A stretch of DNA of 64,000 nt. It comes from Monarcha castaneiventris obscurior (lineage: Eukaryota > Chordata > Aves > Passeriformes > Monarchidae). This document shows, piece after piece, positions 40,328 to 50,550 of this stretch. Every line of letters begins with the position of its first letter. The first letter of the stretch is position 1. The notes beneath the pieces were generated by a model. The model had not been told where the DNA came from, did no database searches, and saw nothing but the letters and a program-made list of their open reading frames with translations. The position numbers and the translations under genes were made by a program. The stretch is from assembly GCA_026261815.1 (NCBI GenBank), contig JAMPIT010000539.1, forward strand, positions 6,650,501 to 6,714,500, given 5' to 3'.

Positions 40328-40999
40328 TTTTAATTCAAGAAGAATCGAAGGAGATGAAATCCCCGTGGAGAGGGAAACAGAAATAAGAGGGCCGTTGACA
40401 GATGATCTGAGTTGTTTCTTCTAATATACTGTGAAGATCACTGGCTCTTTTCATGAATGATAAATGGACTGTACACAGATCAATGGGTTCAGCAATAAAC
40501 TGGAACCAGGCTCCATGTCTGAGGTGGTGCAGGCCGAGAGGCCCAAAGATTTACTCATTTAGATGATTTGGAGTGTGTTTTCTCAAAGGTTTCACGAGAG
40601 GAAATTGATCTGAACATTTGGTCATCTCTTGCCCTTTTCTGTTGCTGGTGAATAAAAACAGTTTTGGAAATGGAGTCCATTCTTCCCTCTATTTTTTCCT
40701 GTTGTTGTTCTTGCTCCAGATAGGGACAGATAGCTTGTGACAAAGGGGCCAGACCTCGGAAGGGAGAGTGAAGTAACAGCCCTGAATGAGCTTTTCCTAA
40801 ACACTCGTGGCCATTGAAATAAACAAACCCCACTGATACCACAAATTTCAGACCCAGCACTATCTCTCTGAATGGTCCTACAGCCCGTGCCCCAGCTCTG
40901 GGATGTCGCTGGTGAAGAGCTCCCATGAGCTGATGTTTGCTTGCTTTGGTGTGGCTCTTGCTTAATGCTTTGTTTCCCCCGCCCCTCTTGTGTTTACAG

Positions 41000-41037
41000 G
41001 CTGCCGAAAAGACAAAATTGAGAAACATTCCTGTAAA
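41000..41037 (+). CDS. AFF2: AFF-family 38-bp microexon (probable AFF2), AAEKTKLRNIPV
   Basis: This 38-bp exon lies 15,312 bp downstream of the previous one. It has a strong acceptor (pyrimidine-rich tract, then TTTACAG) and a consensus GTAAGT donor at 41038. A branch-point-like CTTAAT at 40961-40966 lies about 35 nt upstream. Read in the phase left by the first exon it gives AAEKTKLRNIPV plus two bases (AA) of a split Asn or Lys codon. As I recall the family, human AFF2 has AAQRTALR at this place, AFF3 AVEKAKPRNNPVN and AFF4 DCDKTMPR, so position and pattern agree while the sequence is diverged. The AFF3 comparison suggests the split codon is Asn. The next exon, expected to begin the serine-rich stretch, is not in the window. 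The exon is short, so identification depends on splice sites, phase and family pattern together. Confidence 0.7.
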
Positions 41038-42689
41038 GTAAGTTATTTTTATATCCCTTTGAAAATGCAAGTTTAACGACATGGTTGTATACTATGACTA
41101 AAGAGACAGTAAGAAGGGTGATGAAGGAGATAATAGAATTCATGTTGCCCCCTAATCATAGCAATAAAAAGGTCAGTATCATTGAGGAAAGCTTTTGATT
41201 TCTCATGTGTCCCTAATGACTGTACTCCTCAAGTTTCATCCAGTTTCCATAAATTAATGTGTTGTCTATGAATAGCTGCCAAATAATCACAATCATGTTC
41301 AATGCATAGTGCTACTAGCCTTGGGGAGGTTTGTACATGCTAAAAAGATTATGATTTTTAATTGCAATTCTTGAGAAGGTCTGATGAGGGGAAATAACTA
41401 GGAATGTGCCAAATAATTTCTAGACACTTGGGAATATCTTGCACCTATGTATCAAGGCTTTGCCATCCTGTTGATTAAGAGCTCTTTCTCCCTCTGTGCG
41501 TGCGCCTCTCCCACACCATACACACGTGCATGTTTCTGCTCTTTGCAGCAGGGCTTTGTGAAGGATGAGCAAGCTACCAGGGAGCAATTTCAAGGGCATT
41601 TTATGATAAGTTCTTAAATCTTAGGGCACTAGCGGCAACACTCAACCATATATCATTGAATTAAGAAAGTTGCTATATAGATGTCCTGGCTCTTTGAGGA
41701 AAAGCATTTTCAGTTAAAGCTAGCAGCATCAGTTATTCTGTTTAAATAATGAACACTCCCGTCCTAATGGGCTCTTATGTACCAATAAAAACACATATTT
41801 TAACTTCAGTAGGTGATCATAGCAGTTTAACTACGTCCCAGTAACTGTATATTCCTGTTGCGGACAGAGGAAATGTTCTTATTTTTATAGTTGTTTTCTG
41901 ATCATGCTGACTTTTAGACTGGAATGGGTTTGTGTTTGTAAGAACATGCACTGACAGGACTCCCTGATCATTGTGTTCTAGCATAACACATAACAGAAGA
42001 GTACAGTTCTATTTTTCACTTGGCTTCCATCATGTGTAGTCATTTACACCTTATAAAGTGAACACAAAATGTGTATGAACATTCCTTGGAGTGATTAGGC
42101 GATATGTCAGATGACCATAAATCACTCTCTCTTTATGTTTCATTCAGTCTGATAAAAATTAGAAATAGGATCCAGCAGGGACCTGATAGCATGTGAAACT
42201 TGTTATAAGACAAGGGACCTTTCTTGCCTATAGGGCTAGTTCAAATTCAGAGCAAGCTGAATTAAAGTCATTGTTAGCTGGTGGTTGTTTAATAGAGAGT
42301 GAAATGAGCTGTGTTTTCACCTCACGTTATACAGGATCCAGGAGTTGCAAGGTGATGAAATTCCTGGGGAGCAGCTCCAAAATAATCATTTATCATTCAT
42401 CCACTTTTTTATGTATTTTGAGTCAAATTCTCAAGAATGACTCAACTGAATTGTGTCTTCCCACTTATGACAGAGACATTGAGCACTGGAGTTATTAAAC
42501 AGTATGTATTTGACACTGATACCAAATTAATCCACCAGAAAGATATGGGAGCTTGGGGGAAAGGGTGATTTAGGTTAAGTAATTTTTTTACAGGACTAGA
42601 GTAAGTGTAACATTTTGAGATGGAAGAAGGCCAGATGGACAGTCTCGCTCTTTCCACCTACATGTGTGTATTTCACCCTGTCATGTTTC

Positions 42690-42860
42690 CCCCAACTGGT
42701 TGTTTAACTTCTCTTTGACTATGTTCATGGTGGCAGCTTCAATTAGTACCCTAGGGGATCCATTATACATATTAATTACACTCTGCATAACAAAACAGCT
42801 GAAAAATCTGCCTAGTTTTGTTCAGTGACATGTAACTATTTAAGGTACCTGTATACAATT
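42690..42860 (-). mobile_element. Ancient CR1/L3-like relic, minus orientation
   Basis: The order GGTGGCAGCTTCAATTAGTA, then GGGGATCCATTATACATATT and AATTACACTCTGCATAACAA, then an AATCTGCCTAGTTTTGTT-like piece, resembles the reverse complement of old amniote CR1/L3 copies. The match is by general pattern only, and boundaries are approximate. Confidence 0.42.
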
Positions 42861-43266
42861 ATGATTGTATGCTAAAGCTCTCAGGGCAAAAGAAAGAAGA
42901 GTGTCTTTAAGATAGCAGTAGTAGCCCTGGATTGCATTTATATAAGTGTCAGAGCCACACTTAGTACAGCTCAGGCTTGGCCAGCTTTTACTTGCTGCTT
43001 TTGTAGCTCTCAAATGTCAAGAAGAATTTCACTTGAATTTTAATGTTCTTCAGCTATGCAAAATAAAGTTAGTAGCTTCCATTGTCATAAGGGCTGAAAG
43101 CTGTACAGATTCCTTCTACCATATGTGACTTATCACATACATTTTTAAAAACACATTCTTGTTATTAAGACATATGTGATAGTACACTTCTGCAAATGTG
43201 AATTGCTTTTGGCTAAAAGCCATGCACTAATAAGTAGAGTTGAATCTAACTGCATTTGACATCTGC

Positions 43267-43316
43267 TATAATATATATATATTTTTTTTACATGTATAAA
43301 TATATATATAAAATAT
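43267..43316. repeat. AT-rich repeat with two (TA)n blocks
   Basis: Two TA runs (43267-43282 and about 43295-43310) flank a T-rich and CATGTA centre, giving a self-complementary stretch that could extrude a hairpin. Confidence 0.85.
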
Positions 43317-44837
43317 TCGCAGTTGTCATTAGCATAAAAAATTTCCTTGTTTTTACATTATTCTGACATAGTTCTTGTGTTCCAAAACTGGAAGCAGAAA
43401 TTACTCCCTTTTTAAAGACTGTAGGTTATATAAAGTCCTTGGACAGAGCCTAATAGTGCCACCATTTAACGTATTAGTTTAGGAGCATGATGGAGATTTC
43501 TGTAGGAATGGTCTATTTACTTTTCATTGCTCAGTTCATTAATGTTGCTGGTGTAATGTTTGGCAGGAAGTTTACTGTTCTTTTATGTTCTCTCGAATCC
43601 CTCCAGCATTAAACAAGGAAGAAGTACAAGGAAAGGGAGAAAACCAAGGAAGTTTTCTTTTTGCAGTTCAGTAAAGCAGCCGAGCAGCTGGTTTCTTAAT
43701 GTCCAAGTGTGTGTTGGTGCTCAATCTTGTGTGAACTTCCTGATGGCCCAAGTAGGTGCAGTGGCACTTGACTCCTTCAGAAGGCTTGGTCTCAATTCCG
43801 TGGTGCTTGTAGTACTGGAAGGCACAAGGCATCCTCAGAACTCATCTTTATGTACTGGTAGCATCATCTGACATAATATTACTATAAATAAGCACACAGA
43901 AAAGAGCTAAGAAATCTCTGTGTCTGCAGAACTGATTTTTCTTTTTTTTTTTTGGTGGAGATAGTGTAGTTAACTTTTCCAAAAGCGTAAGACCCTTTTC
44001 TGTCTGTGTGTGACACCAGGGTGGGCCCCATAACTGCTGAATCCATTGTGTTTAACTGATTTATGCTCTCCTGACCTTCTTATGTAAGGAGCACTTGCTT
44101 TCTCCCATTGGTTTTATCCATGTTTACCTGAGAGTCTGTGGTACAAAAGGGATTTCTTGGATGTAAAGGCCTACATGCTTATTTATGTGCTGGTCGTTAT
44201 CAAGCTGTTCCTATCCCTGCATCTGAAAGAAGTAACATGACTTAAACAATTTCACTCTGGGGAGGGTTTATGACTTCTAAAGAGCTGTTACATGAGAGAT
44301 GGTTTTGAATTAGGGCATGTCCAGAGGAATTAATTTTTTATACACCCTATTATTTGATGCAAGAGGGGAGAAACAGTGATATCATTAAAACCCCACAATA
44401 GCTTTGTTCTGAAACCCAGATTTTTTCCAAACTTGTGTAGACAGTGGGTGCCCACATCAGCATAAAGCCTGGAGAAATCATGTTCATGTTGACTTGGATC
44501 ACATCACTTGTCCTGTATAGGTGGGTTGAGCTGCAGGATCCCCTCATACCCAGGGTAGTCCTCACTCTCAAGTACAAATGCACTTGGCTTGGCAGCCTCT
44601 ACACCAACGTAGGCTGGAGGTCAACCAGCCCAGTGCTTTCTCTCTGCCAGCAGCAGAAGGTGGGGGGCGAAGAACAGCAATTACAGAGGCGTCTGTATCC
44701 TCCCACCTTCCTGCACACAACGTTTTGCACTTCCAGGAACACACATCCTGTGTTTAGGAGGCACCAAAGGACTTACTCTCCACGCAAAGTCTTTCCTGAA
44801 ATCAGTTTACCAGAAACCTCCTGTCCCCACAATATCG

Positions 44838-45005
44838 TGTGATATTGAGCACCATAGTGTGAGGAAAAATAGTCTTTTGTTTGTTTTAAATGCTTTTCCT
44901 CATATTTTCTCTGGAATCCACTCAAGTAGTTATTCTTTCAGAAAAGAGCAAATGATTAGTCACTGTTCTTATTCCTGATATTACATCCCTCTGTTGTATA
45001 GACCA
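44838..45005 (-). mobile_element. Ancient CR1-like relic, minus orientation
   Basis: GTGTGAGGAAAAATAGTC, CTTTTGTTTGTTTTAAATGC and a terminal TGTTGTATAGACC segment follow the order of the reverse complement of old CR1 copies found throughout amniotes. Divergence is strong and both boundaries are estimates. Confidence 0.55.
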
Positions 45006-46397
45006 AGAAGTCTTCCTACTTCAGATCCACTAATAATGAGGATTAGCCCACCAGTGATACAGACACAAGGCAAGTCTCTCTACAATTAGAAAGGAAGGTT
45101 CTGTGTCTGTGTTAGGAGGCAATGTTAGAAGATAAATGTGTTCTTTTTGGGTTTTCCATACAAAGAGATGAGTTCTTTGCATGGCGATGCCCTTCTGACT
45201 AAGGACTGGATATAATGTCACTCTAAACAAATGTCTCAGATTACAGTCCTTTATGAAAATGGCCAGATGGATTCCTTGGGAAAATGTGGGCAGGTGAAAG
45301 AATGATTTGGCTAAAACCTGATGTCATCCAACACTATGAAATTACAAGGGTTTTGTAAGAAAGAAATTAGAATTTTTAAATGGAAAATGAATGCTTTTAA
45401 GAGTGTAGTCATGTAGTCCATGAAATTCTGTAGAACTGTGAAAATATTGGAAGTGAATTCTTGCTTCAGGGAAGAAAACATTGCCTTCCTTGAGTGTCCT
45501 TTATACTCCCTTCTTTTATAGTACCTTTTAAAATCTTCAATAGAAAGTAATAGCATTTTCCCCAAACACCTGCATATGCTTAAATTTGCTGTAGTTTTAA
45601 TGACTTCCAGATACATGTTTTGAGATTATAGCTTGTGTTAAAATCCCGCTAGTTTTTATATTTTCAAAATATATTTGTTTTCCATCAGCCACAAGTTTGT
45701 TAACCAGCAAGATTTCTGGTGTTTATTGTCTTTTCCTGCCATAAAATTCATCTTGTCCTCTGAAGGGCATCTGACTTGACTTGGTATGGTTTTCTGTCCC
45801 AACCATCACTGGAAATGCAATCCATTAACATTTGATATCTTGACATTTCAATTGACCTCTCATTTGCAAAGCGCAGTGGTATTTTTCGTGGCCTTTTCAT
45901 CCTTGATTATACATGGGATAGGAGTGCCTGTTTCTCCTGACTGCACTTTAAAAATATCTTTGTTTTACCAGCTGGAGTGGCACCTTGTTTTTGCCTCCCT
46001 CGCTAGACCTTATTCTGCATGGAAGGTCTGAGGTCTAAGCAAGTCGTGCAGAGCCAAAGGATTTTCTTATTGACTCACTAAGCAGGGGGGCAAGCAGGTC
46101 AGGCTCCAAGGGTCAGTTAATGTATGCTGTAATAGCAGTAACCATTAACAGATCTCCTGCTCCCACTGGCAGAAATGCAGGCCAGTGGGCTGGCTCTGAA
46201 AGTTGGGCTTTTTTGACAAGGCAGATCAGGCACTTGTACCCAATGGAACAAGAGGCAGCATACTATTGGTACACATGCAGCTCTTCCACTGCAGGGTATC
46301 TCCTGGCCTGTGTTTAAAGAGATGAAAGAAGTGTGTCATGACGAGGTTGAAAAGCCTCCCATTGTATGGGAGGATGGCCACATATATGTATGTGAAA

Positions 46398-46632
46398 GAG
46401 GGTCAGTTTAAATTCAATATAAGGAAAAAGTTTTTAACGTGAGGGTTGGGAAACACTGGCACAGATTGCCCAGAGTGGTGGGGATCCCTCTTCCCTGGAA
46501 GCATTCAAGGGAAGGTTGGACAGGGTTCTGAGCAGCCTGGTCTAGCTGAAGATGTCCCTGCTCAGTGCAGAGGGGTTGGACCAGATGGCCTTTGAAAGGT
46601 CCTTTCCAACCCAAACTGTTCCATTGTTCTGT
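46398..46632 (+). mobile_element. CR1 LINE 3'-end fragment, plus orientation
   Basis: Recognisable CR1 3' order: AATATAAGGAAAAAGTTTTT, GGCACAGATTGCCCAGAG, GGAAGCATTCAAGGGAAGG, GGTTGGACCAGATGGCC, CCTTTCCAACCC and a short TTCTGTG tail. The tail runs into a TGTATG/CATACA-rich inverted-repeat tract listed separately. Confidence 0.9.
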
Positions 46633-46735
46633 GTGTATGTATGTGCATACATGGACACAAATCCATGTACATACATGGATACTGTGGACCATAGGTACCT
46701 ATGGACATTTGTCTGTACGTACATAGAGGACATTT
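46633..46735. repeat. TGTATG/CATACA-rich tract with nested inverted repeats
   Basis: Directly after the CR1 tail lie several imperfect copies of TGTAC/ATACATGG. They include a perfect 16-bp palindrome (CCATAGGTACCTATGG, 46689-46704), an 8-bp-arm inverted repeat at 46662-46679 and a 5-bp-arm repeat at 46639-46650. It probably grew from the microsatellite-like CR1 3' end. Confidence 0.7.
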
Positions 46736-49700
46736 GCTAAAGGACTTCAACCACTTTTAAAGAAACAAAAAACCCAAACCTGCTAGAACTCATTCTCAGT
46801 AAAACTCCCAAGCAATTTCTGCATGCCACCTGTTTGTCTCTGATTCTAAACCTTCCTTCCTGACATTTCTCCTCAGACTATTTCTGGCGAGCTACTAAAT
46901 CAGACAGCACCAATTCAATTAGTTCTAAAAATCCATTATAACATAGTGCCTAAACTGCCTGCCCATATTCATTTCTCAAAGAAATCCATTCATATTTATG
47001 TTTTAATACTTTAAGTCTAGCATGCAAAAGCACTCAAATCCCCAGCAGAAATCCAGGAAAAAGCCCGCTTATAGGCAATTATAGACAATGTTCTTTAGCC
47101 CCTGATCCTCCTAGTCTGTCCACTTAAGCATCTGCACAGGTGCAGTGATTGGTCAATGGGATTGGTTTATTGCACCAGCAATAAAGCCCCTCCAAAATTT
47201 CACAAAACCCCCAAATGCCCCAGGCTCGGAGTCAGTACAGACCCACCACACTCACAGCAGGGTCAGCACCTGCAGTGTCGCTGTGGAACCCAGAGGCACA
47301 GGCTGCTGCTGATCTCCAGTGAGCTTTATTTAGGGGCTGCGTTTCCTCAGCAGAATGTGAACTCTAGAAATGTTGCAAAGGATTACTTTACTCTCACAAG
47401 TTAAAGGTTAGTGTTGGAAATGGATTATAGAACTCCCGCTTTTAAACTGTTTGCAAAGAAACGCACATATTAAATCTTTTTTGATGATATTGCATTAATC
47501 CCTAAATACTGATTTTTATGTAAATTTTGACTCTTGCAAAGTTCTGACAATTCAGCTATCCCCATGTGGTTTTATCAGAGCTCGATTGCTCCTTTAGATC
47601 TTTTTTCCTTTTTGCAGTACCTTTTGCTTTATTCCAAAGTCATCACAGCAGCTAGAAGATGTAGTACTTTAGACATGAAATAATAAGTCTATTTAATATT
47701 TTACCTTTATTTTCTGAATTTGTTCCTCTGACACATCTTGTTAGATAAATTTTTATCAGTCCAAAGGATAACCACAGTAGGGCTATTTTTATTTCTAGGG
47801 AAATGATGCATGATAACTACTGGCAGGGCCCAAAGCAGTAAATCAGTCCTGTTCCAGCCACAGAATGTATTAAAAGTCTGTAGCCTGTGGTAATAAGTTA
47901 TAATTTAGTTGACTAGCAGTTTGTTTGGACTTAAAACTGTACAAATGAGTCACATTGGCTAAGTCCTGAAATATAGAACAGGTAGTGCTTTATTAAGGTT
48001 TTCAGCTACCACCACAACAGCTACCTGGAGACAGCACATGTTTTTCAAATGGGCGCAATGCACTTTCATGGTGAAACGCTTCCAATTTGATTGTGTAATT
48101 TATAGGAGCTGGTTAAATTACCACATGGCCTGCATAGTGCACAGTGTTTGCTTACACGACAGTGAGATGGACAGACCCTGAGAGCTCATTCATCTCATCC
48201 CTTACAAATCTGAGTGCACACCATCAATATCGAGCACCGCTGGCTGTATCCAGCCATGAGATGCCCCTCAGCTGCCGAGGTGCTCGGTGGCCATCACAGA
48301 ACTTCAGACACCTGGAGAATCCTTATATTTGGGTCTTTGTATTTACAGAGACATGTATATGCCAGTCAATCAAGGCTAATCGTGCATTTCTGTAAAGTTT
48401 GTCAGGAGTCTTGCAGCTGGGGGAAAAAAAAAGAGTTTTCATTTTAACTGGGTCACTTTTGTTATTTTTCAAAACATTTTTACACCTTCATTGTGATGCA
48501 GCTTGTCAGGATTAAATTTAGGTCCATTTTTAAATGTTCTGAAAAAACGAAAGTTAGAGCCAAACAAAACCTTATTTTGCCTGACTCTTTTTGATGGGAA
48601 AAAAAAATTAGTTAAGGTCAATATTTTTTTTTCCAGTTTTAGCATATATCTGCTGTTGATCAAAGGAGTACCCATTTGTTCCTCCTCACTCATCCTGTGG
48701 TTTTGATCGTTTTAGATTTTATATTTGTCTTCCTGGATATTATTTTTAATTTTAAATTACTTAGCATTTATTCAAACCATTATTCCAACTGTTTGCTTTG
48801 GGCATTGCGTCAAATAACAACTATTTTCTAACTACCTGTGATCTTTTTTATATGAATGCTTTAAAAATGTACTCCCAATCTTGCAACCTTGCTAGGTTGC
48901 AACAAATGCTAGGAAAACTGAAGGAAAGTCCTGATCCTGGTATAATTGGGAGAACCTGTGCTGCTGGTTTCAGTACAGCTGGCTGAATCCAGCATAGGAA
49001 CCAGCATTCAGATCCAATACCCCTGAATTTCACTGTTACACCATTTTTGTGTTCCTGGAAGAGAAATAACCAGAGCAAAACTGTAAGCAGTGTTAGAGAA
49101 TGTTTATGACTATATGGTTTGGTTAGATTCAAGCATGTTAAAGACACTCTTCAGATGAAGATCCCTGCCTTGGAGAGCTTGGTAAGAGCAGTGGATAAAG
49201 ATACAGTGCAGTGGGATTTCACTGAAGCTGCCAGCTGTATCTTTGAAACCTGTGGGCCTGTGTCTGCTGTCCTTTGGACTGTAAAACTCCACCAGTTTCA
49301 TTTCTCCTACTTCTCCTTGGTGTGCGAGGGGACAGTGAAGTTTCGTTTTCTTTCTGGCTCGTGGTCTCATGGTAGTTTATCTAGTAGGGTTCCTCTGTTT
49401 AGCATGATCAAGAAAATAGGGCTGAGTAAATGTGGTCCTTCTTGCTACCACCTTTTATATGCCCCGAAAAACATGCTACTATACAGCAAAAGGTCCTTTA
49501 CTTTGGCAGTGAGTAAGTAAAATAAAAGAAAAGACAGGTGTCTTTCAAGCATTTCATTTTTTTTAAATACAGCTACAAAAAATAATGATCTTGTGCTAAG
49601 TGAAAGAAGTAGAAAAAAATTCCAGTCATTTATGATCAATGAATACAAAAGAAAGGCAAAGCTAGATAATGTTTCAGGAAATAACACTGCTACAAGGTTA

Positions 49701-50159
49701 ATTTTGCCTAGTACAACATTTCCTAGTATTGAATTGCCTGATATACTCCCTCAGGGATTGCTCCTGCGCTTGCAATAATCGAGGCTGATTTTATTGGAAA
49801 ATCACCTCTGGATGAAAGACATACTCTAGAGAGAACTTTGCATGGGTACAAATAGGTTTTTGGTGCCAGTGCCATGTTGCCCAGGCCAGCACAGTTATAG
49901 TTCCCAATCTGTCTGTGCATTCAAGCAGCAAATTCATTAGCAACCCTTCTGGCAGGATAGAAAAATAGACATATTAGGGAAATTTACTTTGAATTGTTTT
50001 CAGGATTTGTTGGATAACAGTTCGGTAATCAAATTGCGCCTCCTAACATGGGTATTAAACATTTTTATTAATAGTGGTGGGGAAGCTGCAGATATTCCTT
50101 TAAGTGCAGAGCACTTTGCTGTAACGCTGACTAGCAGAGATCATGGATGAAAGAAGAGA

Positions 50160-50550
50160 TGAGCATAGCTGGAGCGGGGGTGCTTGTGGTGTCGGGGCTG
50201 ATTTGGGAGCTGTGTTCTGCGCCGGGGCAGTTCAGCCACACAATTGTCCTGTTATGCTGCAGTGGGATCAGCAGCTCCTGCAGCAGCTCCTGCAGCAGCT
50301 CCTGCAGCAGCCCTGCCACTGTGCAGGGGCCGTGTCGTGACAGCGCCGCGCTCTCTGGCCATGGGACCCGAGCTCAGCTCTGTGCAGCAGCTTCCAGGCC
50401 TCGTCAAGTGGAAAGTGAGCATATTGTAAACAGGGCGCGTTTGGCCTGCAGCGGGGAGCGCGGACACTGGAGCGCCGCCGACCGGGGCCCGCGCTGACCT
50501 TGGAGCGACTTTGAGCCTGGGGAGGCTGCAGGAGCGCTGGGAAAAGGCTG
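50160..50550. promoter_or_regulatory. CpG-island-like segment inside the AFF intron
   Basis: By eye there are about 20 CpG dinucleotides between 50190 and 50540, densest at 50335-50515. This compares with almost none in the kilobases on either side. GC content is also high. Such islands often mark promoters or active regulatory DNA, but I see no clear TATA box, initiator or attached exon. It could be an alternative promoter, a non-coding RNA promoter, or simply a GC-rich insertion. Confidence 0.6.
50269..50310. repeat. Short tandem repeat, 12-bp unit CAGCAGCTCCTG, 3.5 copies
   Basis: Units start at 50269, 50281 and 50293, with a CAGCAG half unit at 50305-50310. It lies inside the CpG-rich block and gives Ser/Cys- or Ala-rich repeats in chance frames. 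Confidence 0.9.

Larger units (their letters stand above)
25688..40999 (+). other. AFF2: Complete 15.3-kb intron between the two AFF exons
   Basis: The intron is bounded by GTAAAT at 25688 and TTTACAG ending at 40999. It contains CR1 and L3-like LINE relics (27434, 28676 and 34479), an (AG)n run and an RFX-like palindrome near its 3' end. I see no coding exon or RNA gene inside. Stretches 29.0-33.6 kb and 35.3-40.1 kb are ordinary AT-rich sequence without a recognisable element, although some may be conserved non-coding DNA. Confidence 0.75.

Noticed and set aside
40555..41082. 175-codon minus-strand frame overlapping the second AFF exon
   Set aside because: It lies antisense to a well-supported spliced exon, and its codons over that exon are explained by the plus-strand AFF reading.
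46689..46704. 16-bp perfect palindrome as a stand-alone regulatory site
   Set aside because: About one such palindrome is expected by chance in 64 kb, and it lies within a low-complexity tract derived from a CR1 tail.
50147..50497. 116-codon frame with a hydrophobic, signal-peptide-like start
   Set aside because: The hydrophobic stretch and following Ser/Cys run come from GC-rich sequence and the 12-bp repeat. Competing frames of similar length overlap on both strands.
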